DNA of 64,000 nucleotides from Thermoplasmata archaeon (lineage in GTDB: Archaea > Thermoplasmatota > Thermoplasmata > Lutacidiplasmatales > UBA184). The stretch is taken from NCBI GenBank assembly GCA_028864975.1, contig JAGWLG010000009.1:54145-118144 (forward strand), given 5' to 3'. Made by a program: the position numbers and the translations under genes. The notes beneath the pieces are model-generated. The model was not told the origin of the DNA. It ran no database searches and worked only from the letters and a program-made list of their open reading frames with translations. This document shows, piece by piece, positions 35,281 to 43,216 of the stretch. The first letter of the stretch is position 1. Every line of letters begins with the position of its first letter.

Positions 35281-36228
35281 CTAACTGGGGTTACCGATGC
35301 CCATCTGGATGGTGAAGGTTGCGACCGTGAAGGTGAAGGTGGGGACCGTCGGGAAGTAGACATGCATCTGTTGGAGCTGGTCCACCAGCCCCAGGTTCGC
35401 GGGGCAGGTCGCGGGGCTGAACTGCGGGACGATCCCGTTCTGCTTGAGCACATTCCCGAGGAACGACTGCCAAGCGCACGGGTAGTAGGTGTCGAAGGTC
35501 ATGTTCACCGCGGTGTTCGAGGTCTGCCAGATCTGGCTCTGGATGTAGGTGACATAGACCTCGTTGGTGCCGGTGGAGGAGAGCCGCGTCGTGTTCCCGT
35601 ACATGTAATAGAGGGTGATCGAGAGGGCCTGCTGGAACCCCGTCCCGGTCGCGGTGATGCTCGGCTGGTAGAGCATCGTCTGCTGGTTGCCTCCCTGGGT
35701 CTGGAAGAGCCCTCCGAGGGTGATGACGTAGGTCACGGGAGTGTAGTAGCGGTTGGGGAGGACCATCGAGATCTCGGCGGGGGAGTTGTTCCAGTACGTG
35801 TTCCCATGAGGTTGCGGAGGCCCGTAGGGCGATGCGGACATGTTGAAACTGACATTGGCGTAGAGCTGGGGGATCTGGAGGAAGGAGAGGGTCCCCTGCG
35901 TCGGAGTGGCGAAGACCGGGATCCCTCCGGACTGCATCGTGACCGGGGTCGAACATCCGTGCCCGGGGATGTTGTAGAGCGCAAGGAGGTCCATGCACTG
36001 CTTGACCTCCCCCAGCTGACCGGCGACCTGGTTCGCGAACATCGACTCGTTGTCGGCCATCCAGAGGGGAAGGAACTGGGTCAGGAAGATCCCGAACAGG
36101 GTCATGAACACGAGAAGGGCGAGCAGGGTGCCTACCACGGCCGCGACCCCGCGGGAGGAGCGCTGGAGCCGCCGCCCCCGTAGCCTCTTGAGGGGACGGC
36201 CGGGGATGCGGTCGCGTGGGCAAGACAT
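35281..36228 (-). CDS. Pilin-like/archaellin-like secreted protein
   Basis: A 315-residue protein with a basic N-terminus (RLRGRRLQRSSRG) and a single hydrophobic helix resembling type IV pilin N-termini (VAAVVGTLLALLVFMTLFGI). About 260 extracellular residues follow, rich in Asn, Thr, Tyr and Gln, with several sequons and cysteines (KQCMDLLALYNIPGHGC). The Arg-Gly before the helix is a plausible class III signal-peptide cleavage site, but it differs from the usual KG/QXG. It is the first gene of the operon and a candidate filament subunit or tip protein. A TATA-like GTTTAAGAC lies about 60 nt upstream on the minus strand. Confidence 0.78.
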   Translation of the reverse strand: MSCPRDRIPGRPLKRLRGRRLQRSSRGVAAVVGTLLALLVFMTLFGIFLTQFLPLWMADNESMFANQVAGQLGEVKQCMDLLALYNIPGHGCSTPVTMQSGGIPVFATPTQGTLSFLQIPQLYANVSFNMSASPYGPPQPHGNTYWNNSPAEISMVLPNRYYTPVTYVITLGGLFQTQGGNQQTMLYQPSITATGTGFQQALSITLYYMYGNTTRLSSTGTNEVYVTYIQSQIWQTSNTAVNMTFDTYYPCAWQSFLGNVLKQNGIVPQFSPATCPANLGLVDQLQQMHVYFPTVPTFTFTVATFTIQMGIGNPS

Positions 36229-36335
36229 CGGTGAACAACCCCTCGGGCCACCGACCCGTTGGGCGTAAGGATGTACCTCGAAGCCCGTCTTAAACCCTCC
36301 CCTGGGGGTCGCCCGAAGCCTCGAGGGCCGTCCAA

Positions 36336-36345
36336 ATCATTAAAC
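36336..36345 (+). promoter_or_regulatory. TATA box for the double-ACT gene
   Basis: ATCATTAAAC sits 25-34 nt upstream of the ATG at 36370, consistent with a leaderless mRNA. Confidence 0.5.
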
Positions 36346-36369
36346 CCTCGCCCCACTGGAAGCCGACCC

Positions 36370-36861
36370 ATGACCGTCCAGGAGATCTCCCTTGTCGTGG
36401 CGAACCGCCCCGGGGCCTTGCGGGATGTCGCCCACCTCCTCGCCGAAGGCAGGATCAACGTCGCGGCCCTCTCGGTCGCTTCTCAGGGGAACCGGAGCTT
36501 CTGCCGCGTCGTGGTGAACGATACCGAGAACGCCCTCTGGCGGCTGAGAAAGGCCGGCTACAAGGTCGACGCGACCGACCTCCTTATCGTCCATATGGAG
36601 GACAAGGCCGGGGCGCTGGTGCGGGTCCTGGATGTCCTGGCCGCCAAGAAGATCAACGTTCTCGCCGCCTGCATCCTCGTCACCCGGGCCCACCAGCGGG
36701 TCCTCATCGGTCTGGCCGTTACGAACCCCCAGCGGGCGCGAACGATCCTCTCGGACAGCGGATTCCTGGCCCCGGGAGCGGAGGAGCTGGTGACCAACGC
36801 CGACCTGGTCGCGGGCACCCCCTCGGCGGTCCCCGGGGAATCGGTCGGTCTGCTCCTCTAG
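36370..36861 (+). CDS. Double ACT-domain protein
   Basis: A 163-residue protein made of two ACT domains. The first (residues 3-70) has ISLVVANRPGALRDVAHLLA and the second (75-140) has IVHMEDKAGALVRVLDVLAA followed by KKINVLAACIL. ACT domains bind amino acids and regulate metabolic enzymes. Here they stand alone, facing a chorismate mutase-TyrA fusion whose gene overlaps by 4 nt at the 3' end. A role sensing an aromatic or branched-chain amino acid is an inference from this position. Confidence 0.85.
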   Translation: MTVQEISLVVANRPGALRDVAHLLAEGRINVAALSVASQGNRSFCRVVVNDTENALWRLRKAGYKVDATDLLIVHMEDKAGALVRVLDVLAAKKINVLAACILVTRAHQRVLIGLAVTNPQRARTILSDSGFLAPGAEELVTNADLVAGTPSAVPGESVGLLL

Positions 36862-38069
36862 CCCGAGCCGGCATCCGGGGAGGCCGGCCCTCGTGCAGGG
36901 TCCCTGAGGCGGCCCGCTCTCCGCGGAGGTAGGGGGGCCACCGAGAGGGTGACCCCTGCTCCCGGCTGCTCCCGTTCGACCAGCGCCCGTACCGACTCCA
37001 TCTGGCGGCGGTAGGTCTTGCTGTCGCCCTCTCGGATCGCCTTGCGGAGCCCTCCCAGGGCCGTCTCCAATCGGGTGAACAGGGCTTCCGAGGCGGGGTT
37101 CAAGGTCTGGATGTCGAAGGAAAGCTCGGGGTTCTCCGAGGCGATGATCCCGGCGGTCTCCGCCTGGCGGAGGAAGCTCGTGGGAGCGGCGCGGAAGAGC
37201 TCACCGGGGGGGCGAGGGTTCTCCGCGAGGGCGGCCCCGAAGAGCAAGCTCACGACGTGGGGAAGGGCCAGGGTCTCGGCCATGAGCGCGTCGTGCCGCT
37301 CGATCGGTAGCTCGTTGATCGTGAGCGAGCTCGCGGCGAAGAGCCTCCGGGCCCGTTCGTTGGCCCGGGCGTCCCCGCAGTCCAGGATAAGGAGGTTCCG
37401 GCCGGAGAGCGTGCGCGCCGAGGGCCCGAAGAGCGGGTGGACGCTCGTGATGTGGAACCCCGCGTCCACGCCACGCCGGATCCAGGGAAGGATGGGCTGC
37501 TTGATCGAGAGGATGTCCAGGATCGTCCCCTCGGCCTCGGTCTTGAGGAGCTCCCGATAGACCGCGGGGGCGGCCCGCATGGGTGTCGCGACCACCACGA
37601 CGTCCGCGTCCTGGGCCGCGCGAGAGAGGTCCGACTGAACGGAGTACCCGCGGGCCCGTCGCGGGTCCGCCCGTGGGTCGAGGACCCCCACGCGATGCCC
37701 CCCTGCCCGGAGGAACTCTCGGACCCAGGCTCCCATCGCCCCTTCGCCGCCCACGACGAGGACGTCCGACGCGCGCGGAGCGCCGCGGGCACCCTCGCCC
37801 ATCCGCTCCTGGGCACGGACGGCCTCCTCGATGAGCCATCGGGCCAGCGCCTCGGCGCGCTCGGGGGGGACCTCGACGCGTGCCAGGTCCTCCGTCCAAC
37901 GTTCGAGGACACTGCGCTCCGCGGCGTAGTCGCGGATCGGCAGGCCGACCGACCGTTTCGCCTCCCCGATCTGTCGCGCGATCGCCAAGCGGCGACCGAC
38001 GGCGGAGCGGATCTCGGCGTCCGCCTTCGCGAGCTCCGCCCTCAGCTCCGAGAGATCAGGGTCCGCCAC
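36858..38069 (-). CDS. tyrA: Chorismate mutase-prephenate dehydrogenase fusion
   Basis: A 403-residue bifunctional enzyme of tyrosine synthesis. Residues 1-90 are an AroQ chorismate mutase (VGRRLAIARQIGEAKRSVGL and PIRDYAAERSVLERW). Residues about 100-370 form the prephenate dehydrogenase, with the Rossmann motif VLVVGGEGAMGAWV, VVVVATPMRAAPAVYREL, and the substrate site ITSVHPLFGPSARTLSGR followed by ALPHVVSLLFGAAL. The Pro/Arg-rich last 35 residues are probably disordered. No ACT domain is fused to it, but a double-ACT gene is adjacent. Confidence 0.93.
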   Translation of the reverse strand: MADPDLSELRAELAKADAEIRSAVGRRLAIARQIGEAKRSVGLPIRDYAAERSVLERWTEDLARVEVPPERAEALARWLIEEAVRAQERMGEGARGAPRASDVLVVGGEGAMGAWVREFLRAGGHRVGVLDPRADPRRARGYSVQSDLSRAAQDADVVVVATPMRAAPAVYRELLKTEAEGTILDILSIKQPILPWIRRGVDAGFHITSVHPLFGPSARTLSGRNLLILDCGDARANERARRLFAASSLTINELPIERHDALMAETLALPHVVSLLFGAALAENPRPPGELFRAAPTSFLRQAETAGIIASENPELSFDIQTLNPASEALFTRLETALGGLRKAIREGDSKTYRRQMESVRALVEREQPGAGVTLSVAPLPPRRAGRLRDPARGPASPDAGSG

Positions 38070-38107
38070 GGACGTCCTCGGCCTCGCACAGAGGTATCCA
38101 CCTTCCT

Positions 38108-38115
38108 GGCATAAC
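38108..38115 (+). promoter_or_regulatory. TATA-like element for the phosphatase gene
   Basis: GGCATAAC is 26-33 nt before the ATG at 38141. Confidence 0.4.
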
Positions 38116-38140
38116 CCCCCGGGGGGTGGGACGAAGGACG

Positions 38141-38674
38141 ATGAAGACGCTCGAGGTCCGTCGCCATAGCCTGCGCACCCCGCCAGAGGAGCACCTGTCC
38201 AAGGAAGGCCTCGAGCTCGCCGAAGACGTCGGCCGAAGTTCCGGGGGCTTTGCTGCCGCCCTCTCGAGCCCCCTCCCTAGGGCCAGGGAGACGGCGGAAG
38301 CCATGGGGGTCGTCCCGACCCGAGTGGAGGAGCTGTGGAGCTCCCTCGGAGAGGCGGACGACCTTCCCTGGCCGGCGACGTTCCTGATGTGTCGGGAAGC
38401 GTTGGCCCGCGGAGGAGGCGCGGCCCGGCTTTCCGGTCGTCTGGTCGCTTCAGCGCTACGGCTCGTCCAAGAGGTACCGGAGGATACCTCGGCGCTGATC
38501 ATCACCCACGGAGGTCTGCCGGAACTCCTCGCCGCGGCGCTCTTCCCTGCCGAGGACGCTCGCGCCTGGGGCGGCGCGTTGCGTTGCATGGAGGGGATCC
38601 GGATCACGTTCGAGGGGGGTCTACCGGTTCAGATCGGTGTCCTTCGGCTGGACCCGGGGCGGACCCGCCTCTGA
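38141..38674 (+). CDS. Histidine phosphatase (phosphoglycerate mutase-like) family protein
   Basis: A 177-residue protein with the branch-1 histidine phosphatase outline. The catalytic motif is LEVRRHSLR (RHS instead of the usual RHG), then ALSSPLPRARETAEAMG, and the second catalytic His lies in ALIITHGGLPELLAA. The substitution of Gly by Ser after the catalytic His occurs in some family members, and the central Arg/His pair is retained. The substrate is unknown. tRNA-Gly follows 57 nt downstream. Confidence 0.82.
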   Translation: MKTLEVRRHSLRTPPEEHLSKEGLELAEDVGRSSGGFAAALSSPLPRARETAEAMGVVPTRVEELWSSLGEADDLPWPATFLMCREALARGGGAARLSGRLVASALRLVQEVPEDTSALIITHGGLPELLAAALFPAEDARAWGGALRCMEGIRITFEGGLPVQIGVLRLDPGRTRL

Positions 38675-38730
38675 GGACGAAGCCGTTCTCGGGAAGCCTT
38701 CTTAGGTCCCTCGAATCTGCGCCCCGCCGC

Positions 38731-38802
38731 GCGGACATAGTGTAGTGGTTAGCACGCAAGCTTCCCAAGCTTGCTACCCGGGTTCGAATCCCGGTGTCCG
38801 CA
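38731..38802 (+). tRNA. tRNA-Gly (CCC)
   Basis: Acceptor GCGGACA pairs with TGTCCGC. The D-arm is GTGT..GCAC, the anticodon stem CAAGC/GCTTG encloses loop TTCCCAA (anticodon CCC), and the T-arm is CCGGG TTCGAAT CCCGG. Discriminator A. No intron and no encoded CCA. Confidence 0.95.
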
Positions 38803-38936
38803 TCGTGGAAACACCGTCGAACGAGAGGGTTTGAGACCCCCTCTAATCTGATGGACAATCGGGCCCATCGAGGCGGGCCCACGTCGTGCCCGAGACGGTG
38901 TCCGCGGTCACGCTCCCCTCTTCTCGGATCTCTCGC

Positions 38937-39848
38937 TCAACCGATCTCGCGCTGTGCTCGCGTCCGAAGGAACTTCACGTTCTCTTCGAACTGCCCGGGC
39001 TCTTTCCACGCTCGGAACCGCGTGGGAACTCTGGGAACCCTCCGTGAAGGCAACGGTAGCGCGAGGATCGTCTCCAGGTAGTCCTGCATCGTCGTGATGC
39101 TCTCCCCCGTACCAATGGGCCCGTGACCTGGCACGACGCGTTCAGGACGAAGGTGTTCGATCTCCTTCAGGACCTTGAGCCAGTGCTCGGGGTCTCCGGA
39201 GGTGAGGTTCGGATGGGTCCCGCCGACCACCAGATCGCCCGCGCACACGACCCGGTCCTCGGGAAGGTGAAGGAGGGCGTCGCTCTCGGTGTGGCCGCTG
39301 CCAAAAGAGAGGAGTTGCGCCCTGCGCTGCCCTGGGAGCGTGAGGCGGTCGCGGAAGGTTCGGTTGGGAACGGTAAGATGGAGGTTGGGTGCGGCCCGCA
39401 GGACCCAACGGTTGAGTTCGAGAACGCCCCCGAGGTACGCCTTGGCGTCCTTCGTGGGAGCCGATCGCACCATCTCCTCGAGCCCTTGCACGTCCTTCTG
39501 AAGAGACTCGACCGAGATCTCCGAGGCGAGGGTCTCCCTTCGCTCGGTGAGGATCCGCTGTGTTCCCGTCGTGGAGTACCTGGGCAAGGATGCGAACACC
39601 TGGTTGCCGAGGAGATGGTCCAGGTGCCAGTGGCTGTTGGCCGCGAGGGTAGGATGTCTCCCGGTCGCCTCCACGGTCGCTCGGACCAGGTCCTCGGCGG
39701 CAAAGGGCGTGAGCGAGGTATCGAAGACCAGCACCTCCGATCCGAGGTCGACCAACGTCGAGTTCGAGAGGGCGCCCCCGCTGCTCCGGGCGTGGGCGAA
39801 GATCGCTCCCTCGGTCAGGGTCTCGAAGTCGTAGTGGACCGACCGCAT
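38937..39848 (-). CDS. Metallo-beta-lactamase-fold hydrolase
   Basis: A 303-residue MBL-fold protein. The metal motif is ANSHWHLDHLLGNQ (HxHxDH), followed by FGSGHTESDALLHLPED (third His), VVCAGDLVVGGTHPNL (bridging Asp) and RVVPGHGPIGTGES (last His), so a dinuclear site is complete. It fits thioesterase, lactonase or sulfur-metabolism MBL enzymes rather than a true beta-lactamase. ATG 39848 was chosen; an in-frame ATG at 39884 is possible. It lies downstream of a MarR-type regulator on the same strand. Confidence 0.85.
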   Translation of the reverse strand: MRSVHYDFETLTEGAIFAHARSSGGALSNSTLVDLGSEVLVFDTSLTPFAAEDLVRATVEATGRHPTLAANSHWHLDHLLGNQVFASLPRYSTTGTQRILTERRETLASEISVESLQKDVQGLEEMVRSAPTKDAKAYLGGVLELNRWVLRAAPNLHLTVPNRTFRDRLTLPGQRRAQLLSFGSGHTESDALLHLPEDRVVCAGDLVVGGTHPNLTSGDPEHWLKVLKEIEHLRPERVVPGHGPIGTGESITTMQDYLETILALPLPSRRVPRVPTRFRAWKEPGQFEENVKFLRTRAQREIG

Positions 39849-39948
39849 AGTGGTCTCACGGGCCGCCCTTCGGTCACCCCCCACGGGCCATGCTCCCGGC
39901 CGACTTGATGGCTGCTCAGACGCCCCGACGCAGGACCATCCTGGACCC

Positions 39949-40566
39949 TCAGCGCGGGTCGGGGGTGCGGGAGCCGGCCCGCCTCCTCCGGCGCACGTCT
40001 TCTCCCGAGGTCATCGACACCACCATCTCCCGTGGGGGAGCCATCTTGATCTCCCCCTCGGAACCGCGAGGGGCCTGCGCACCACGCGACACTGATCGCG
40101 GGGTGTCGTCGGTCTCGTCCTCGACGGGTCCGAGGTTCCGCAGCATGCTCTCGAGCCCGTTCTGCACGGTGCGTAGCTCCTCCGACGAAAGACCGGTGAG
40201 CATGGCCTGGACCCGACGTGCACGCCAGGTCTCGCTCCCGCGGGCGGCCCGTTCCCCCTGAGGGGTCAGCGTGAGGGTCACGACACGGCGGTCCTCCTCG
40301 CTGCGGAGCTTCCGGAGGAGCCCCTTGGTGGCGAGCCGGTCCGAGAGCCCGGTCACGTCCGCCGGCGTGACCCCCAACAGGGGGCAGAGGTGTCGTGGGG
40401 GGAGGGGTCCGTGCTCGAGGAGCGCCCTCAACAAAGTCCCCTGCCGGTCGGTGAGGGAGGACCCCTCTGGCCCTCCGTTCAGGTACTCCAGCGACCTCCA
40501 ATAGCAGAGCCGGAGCAGTCGTAGGAAGGTCTCGCGGTGGTCCGCCGTCGCTCCTTCGGTCGTCAT
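39949..40566 (-). CDS. MarR-family transcriptional regulator
   Basis: A 205-residue winged-helix regulator. The MarR core is SLTDRQGTLLRALLEHGPLP, LCPLLGVTPADVTGLSDRLA (recognition helix) and the wing GLLRKLRSEEDRRVVTLTLT. The dimerisation helices flank it. The last ~50 residues (VSRGAQAPRGSEGEIKMAPP and an Arg-rich end) are atypical and probably disordered. It may regulate the downstream MBL hydrolase, 100 nt away on the same strand. Confidence 0.88.
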   Translation of the reverse strand: MTTEGATADHRETFLRLLRLCYWRSLEYLNGGPEGSSLTDRQGTLLRALLEHGPLPPRHLCPLLGVTPADVTGLSDRLATKGLLRKLRSEEDRRVVTLTLTPQGERAARGSETWRARRVQAMLTGLSSEELRTVQNGLESMLRNLGPVEDETDDTPRSVSRGAQAPRGSEGEIKMAPPREMVVSMTSGEDVRRRRRAGSRTPDPR

Positions 40567-41222
40567 GCTATGCCCTCGCGCATGGTAGGTCCGTCAACGA
40601 AGGAGGTCGGTCCCGGACCGGGGCGGGGTCGGGACGATTTGCCAGAAGCAGCAAGGACGAACGGAGGGCTAGCGCGAAGCGAGCAGAAGCGGTCGATGCC
40701 GCAGAGCCCTTGCCGGGCGGACTATCGCCCGAAGAGGAGCCGGTCTCTCCCGAGGACCGAGCGGCCCCGCCGCTCCCTTCCACGCCTCGGGTGCAGGACG
40801 GGGAGGTCCGTCCGGTGCCGGCCGCATGGCCCTTCCGCCCACTCCCCCCCGGTCCTCCTAGGCAGCTAGGGCGCCCCCGGCCTCGCAGGTGCTGGGCGCG
40901 GAACGCCCCCAACGCGACCGGCACGGGACGAGGGCGAAGGTGAGAGCCATGCGAAGCACCCCCCGGTGCAAGAGAGGGGCTGGTCCCGGTCGAGACGACC
41001 CCGAGTCCCACGAGGAAGAGCGCGACGAGGAGGGCCGTCAACCCTCGCCAGAGCCCCCGGGACCCTCGGAACACGACCGAGAGAGGGAACCAGCCTATTT
41101 CTACGCCACCCGATACGCAACTGGAGCATCCCGGAGCGGCGAAAGATGGTGAGCTCGTCCCGGAGGCCGCGCTGGACCGCGATAGGGTTCGAACGAACGA
41201 GGTCCAGTGAGGGAGCCATGCC
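40567..41222 (-). pseudogene. Possible frameshifted membrane-protein remnant
   Basis: No single frame holds a convincing gene in this 656-base interval. On the minus strand a plausible start at 41219 (MAPSLDLVRSNPIAVQRGL, then FRRSGMLQLRIGW) is followed in another frame by a hydrophobic stretch (WRGLTALLVALFLVGLGVVS). A third frame then continues with GVLRMALTFALVP. Joining them needs at least two frameshifts near 41110 and 40970. This fits a decayed small membrane protein, but chance hydrophobicity is possible. Confidence 0.3.
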
Positions 41223-42323
41223 GTGAGCGGTGGCGAGGACCCCGCCGGCTTCGCCACCCTAAGCGACCTGGAGGCGTCGGCGAGGGCGAAGGTCATCGAC
41301 CCGGTTTGGGCCTATGTCCAGGGGGGAGCGGGAGAAGAGCGGACCCTCCGCGCGAACCGGGAGGCCTTCGAGAGGACGTGGCTGCGCCCCCGAGTGCTGG
41401 TCGACGTCTCCTCGGTCGACGCGGCGACCTCGTTCCTGGGGACGCGCAGTTCCGTTCCCTTCTTTGTCGCCCCCACGGCCTTCCAGGGACTCGTTCACCC
41501 CGACGCGGAGGCTGCGACAGCGCGCGCGGCCGCCTCCGCGGGGGTCCTCGCGGTCTTCAGCACGGTCACGACGCTCTCCATGGAGGCGATCGCTCGGGCG
41601 GCACCGGAGGGCCCGCGGTGGTTCCAGCTCTACCTTCAGAAGGACTGGTCGCTCACCGAGGATCTGCTCCACCGCGCTGAGCGGGCCGGCTACCGGGCCG
41701 TCGTCCTCACCGTCGACGCCCCCGTCCTCGGGACACGGGACCGCCAATTCCAACGGGGGTTCGCCCTGCCCTCCGACATGCCGGTGGGGAACCTCCCTCC
41801 CTTGCCGCCGGTCGAGGGAAGAAGCCTCGCCCAAGCGGTCCACGCTGCCCTGCGGACCGATAGCGGAGCGACGTGGGCGACAATGGAAAGGGTCCGGGAG
41901 TCCACGAAGCTCCCGCTGGTCGTGAAGGGCGTTCTGACCGCGGAGGACGCCGCTCGGGCCGTCGAGCTCGGGGCGAAGGGCGTGGTCGTCTCGAACCACG
42001 GTGGACGTCAGCTCGACGGGGCCCCCGCCTCGCTCCGCGCGCTCCCGGAGGTCGTCCGCGCGGTGGGGTCCAAGGCCGAAGTGTACCTGGACAGCGGGAT
42101 CCGCCGAGGCTCCGACATCCTCGCCGCCCTGGCCCTGGGGGCGAGGGGTGTGGGGATCGGTCGACCCGTGCTCTGGGCGCTCGGTTGCGGGGGAGAGGCC
42201 GGGGTCGCGAAGCTCCTCCGTCTCCTGCGTGAAGAGCTCGAGACCTCGATGCGGCTCGCCGGGCGCCGTTCCATCGGAGAGGTGGACTCCTCCCTGGTCG
42301 AGGCCGACGGTGCGCTCCCGTGA
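41223..42323 (+). CDS. FMN-dependent 2-hydroxyacid oxidase/dehydrogenase
   Basis: A 366-residue TIM-barrel flavoenzyme of the glycolate/lactate oxidase family, which oxidises 2-hydroxyacids to 2-oxoacids. Key segments are WAYVQGGAGEERTLRANREA, PFFVAPTAFQGLVHPDAE, WFQLYLQKD, the catalytic Lys in PLVVKGVLTAEDA, and the signature VVSNHGGRQLDGAPAS (catalytic His, substrate Arg). The phosphate site is DSGIRRGSDILAALALGA. It is not membrane-anchored. It occurs mainly in bacteria and eukaryotes, so transfer into this lineage is possible. The start is GTG. Confidence 0.92.
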   Translation: MSGGEDPAGFATLSDLEASARAKVIDPVWAYVQGGAGEERTLRANREAFERTWLRPRVLVDVSSVDAATSFLGTRSSVPFFVAPTAFQGLVHPDAEAATARAAASAGVLAVFSTVTTLSMEAIARAAPEGPRWFQLYLQKDWSLTEDLLHRAERAGYRAVVLTVDAPVLGTRDRQFQRGFALPSDMPVGNLPPLPPVEGRSLAQAVHAALRTDSGATWATMERVRESTKLPLVVKGVLTAEDAARAVELGAKGVVVSNHGGRQLDGAPASLRALPEVVRAVGSKAEVYLDSGIRRGSDILAALALGARGVGIGRPVLWALGCGGEAGVAKLLRLLREELETSMRLAGRRSIGEVDSSLVEADGALP

Positions 42324-42355
42324 GGCGGAGACCCCGGGAGCTCGCGCTACGGTAG

Positions 42356-42471
42356 TCCCGGCTGCCTGACTCGAACAGGCGACCTGAGGATCTCTGCCTC
42401 GGGGGAACCGCCGAGCTCTCGGTCGGCGGACCGGACTACAGTCCCCCGCTCTACCACTGAGCTAAGCCGGG
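42356..42471 (-). tRNA. tRNA-Tyr (GTA) with a 44-nt intron
   Basis: Acceptor CCCGGCT pairs with AGCCGGG and includes the C1-G72 pair typical of archaeal tRNA-Tyr. The D-arm is GCTC..GAGC, the anticodon stem GGGGA/TCCTC, and the T-arm GCCTG TTCGAGT CAGGC. The intron occupies 42392-42435, between positions 37 (G) and 38 (A), and can fold with the exon into a bulge-helix-bulge. Discriminator A; no CCA encoded. Confidence 0.92.
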
Positions 42472-42531
42472 TGCTCGCGAGGACAAGGGCGAGGTAGAAA
42501 TGCCCTTCTACCGGGATGGTGAGGGGCCCTC

Positions 42532-43158
42532 TCACGGGAGCAGGGCCCGGAGGCCCGCGAGGACGTCCTCGACGCTGCCGTCCGCCCGGAGCGTCCTCAG
42601 GAGCCCGCTCTTCCGATAGTAGTCGAGCACCGGCGCGGTTTCCCGGTGATAGACCGCGAGGCGCGTGCGGACCGCTTCCTCCCGGTCGTCCGGACGTTGG
42701 ACGAGCTCGCTTCCTTCGCGGTCGCACTTTCCCGGGGCCTTCGGAGGATGGCTACGGAGGTTGTAGATGGCCCCACATGTGGGGCAGCTGCGCCGCTCGG
42801 TCAGTCGGGGGAGAAGCTCGCTCTCCGGGATCTCGAAGTAGATGACCCGCTCGAGGGGGACGAGGTCGCGCAACGACTCGGCCTGGGCGACGGTCCTGGG
42901 AAAGCCGTCCAACAGGCATCCCGGGTGGGCGTCCGGCTCTTGCAGGCGCTCCCGAAGCAGTCCCAGCACCAGCGCATCCGGGACAAGCTTGCCGGCCTTC
43001 ATCGTTCCCTCGGCTTCCAAGCCCAGGGGAGTGCGGGCCTTCACCGCGGCCCGGAGCATGTCACCAGTGGAGAGGTGAGGGATCCGGAGCTCCTTCGCGA
43101 GCAGCTTCGCCTGGGTCCCCTTGCCCGCGCCGGGGGGTCCGAGGAACGCGAGGTGCAT
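42532..43158 (-). CDS. adk: Adenylate kinase (zinc-lid, bacterial-type)
   Basis: A 208-residue nucleotide kinase catalysing AMP + ATP to 2 ADP. It has FLGPPGAGKGTQAKLLA (P-loop), LSTGDMLRAAV (AMP site), LLDGFPRTVAQAE, and a zinc-type lid with CPTCG and CDREG (three Cys and Asp). RPDDREEAVRTRLAVYHRET completes the lid and catalytic Arg. This is the bacterial/eukaryotic Adk type rather than the short AdkA of many archaea. It is transcribed divergently from the MFS gene. Confidence 0.94.
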   Translation of the reverse strand: MHLAFLGPPGAGKGTQAKLLAKELRIPHLSTGDMLRAAVKARTPLGLEAEGTMKAGKLVPDALVLGLLRERLQEPDAHPGCLLDGFPRTVAQAESLRDLVPLERVIYFEIPESELLPRLTERRSCPTCGAIYNLRSHPPKAPGKCDREGSELVQRPDDREEAVRTRLAVYHRETAPVLDYYRKSGLLRTLRADGSVEDVLAGLRALLP

Positions 43159-43183
43159 GGCGCGCCTTCCGCCACTTCGAGCC

Positions 43184-43193
43184 CTAATTAATC
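43184..43193. promoter_or_regulatory. Bidirectional TATA element between adk and the MFS gene
   Basis: CTAATTAATC is nearly palindromic. Its edges lie 26 nt from the adk ATG (minus strand) and 24 nt from the GTG at 43217 (plus strand). One TATA element could therefore direct two leaderless transcripts in opposite directions. Confidence 0.5.
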
Positions 43194-43216
43194 TGTGGCT
43201 TCCGCTCGTGCCCACC

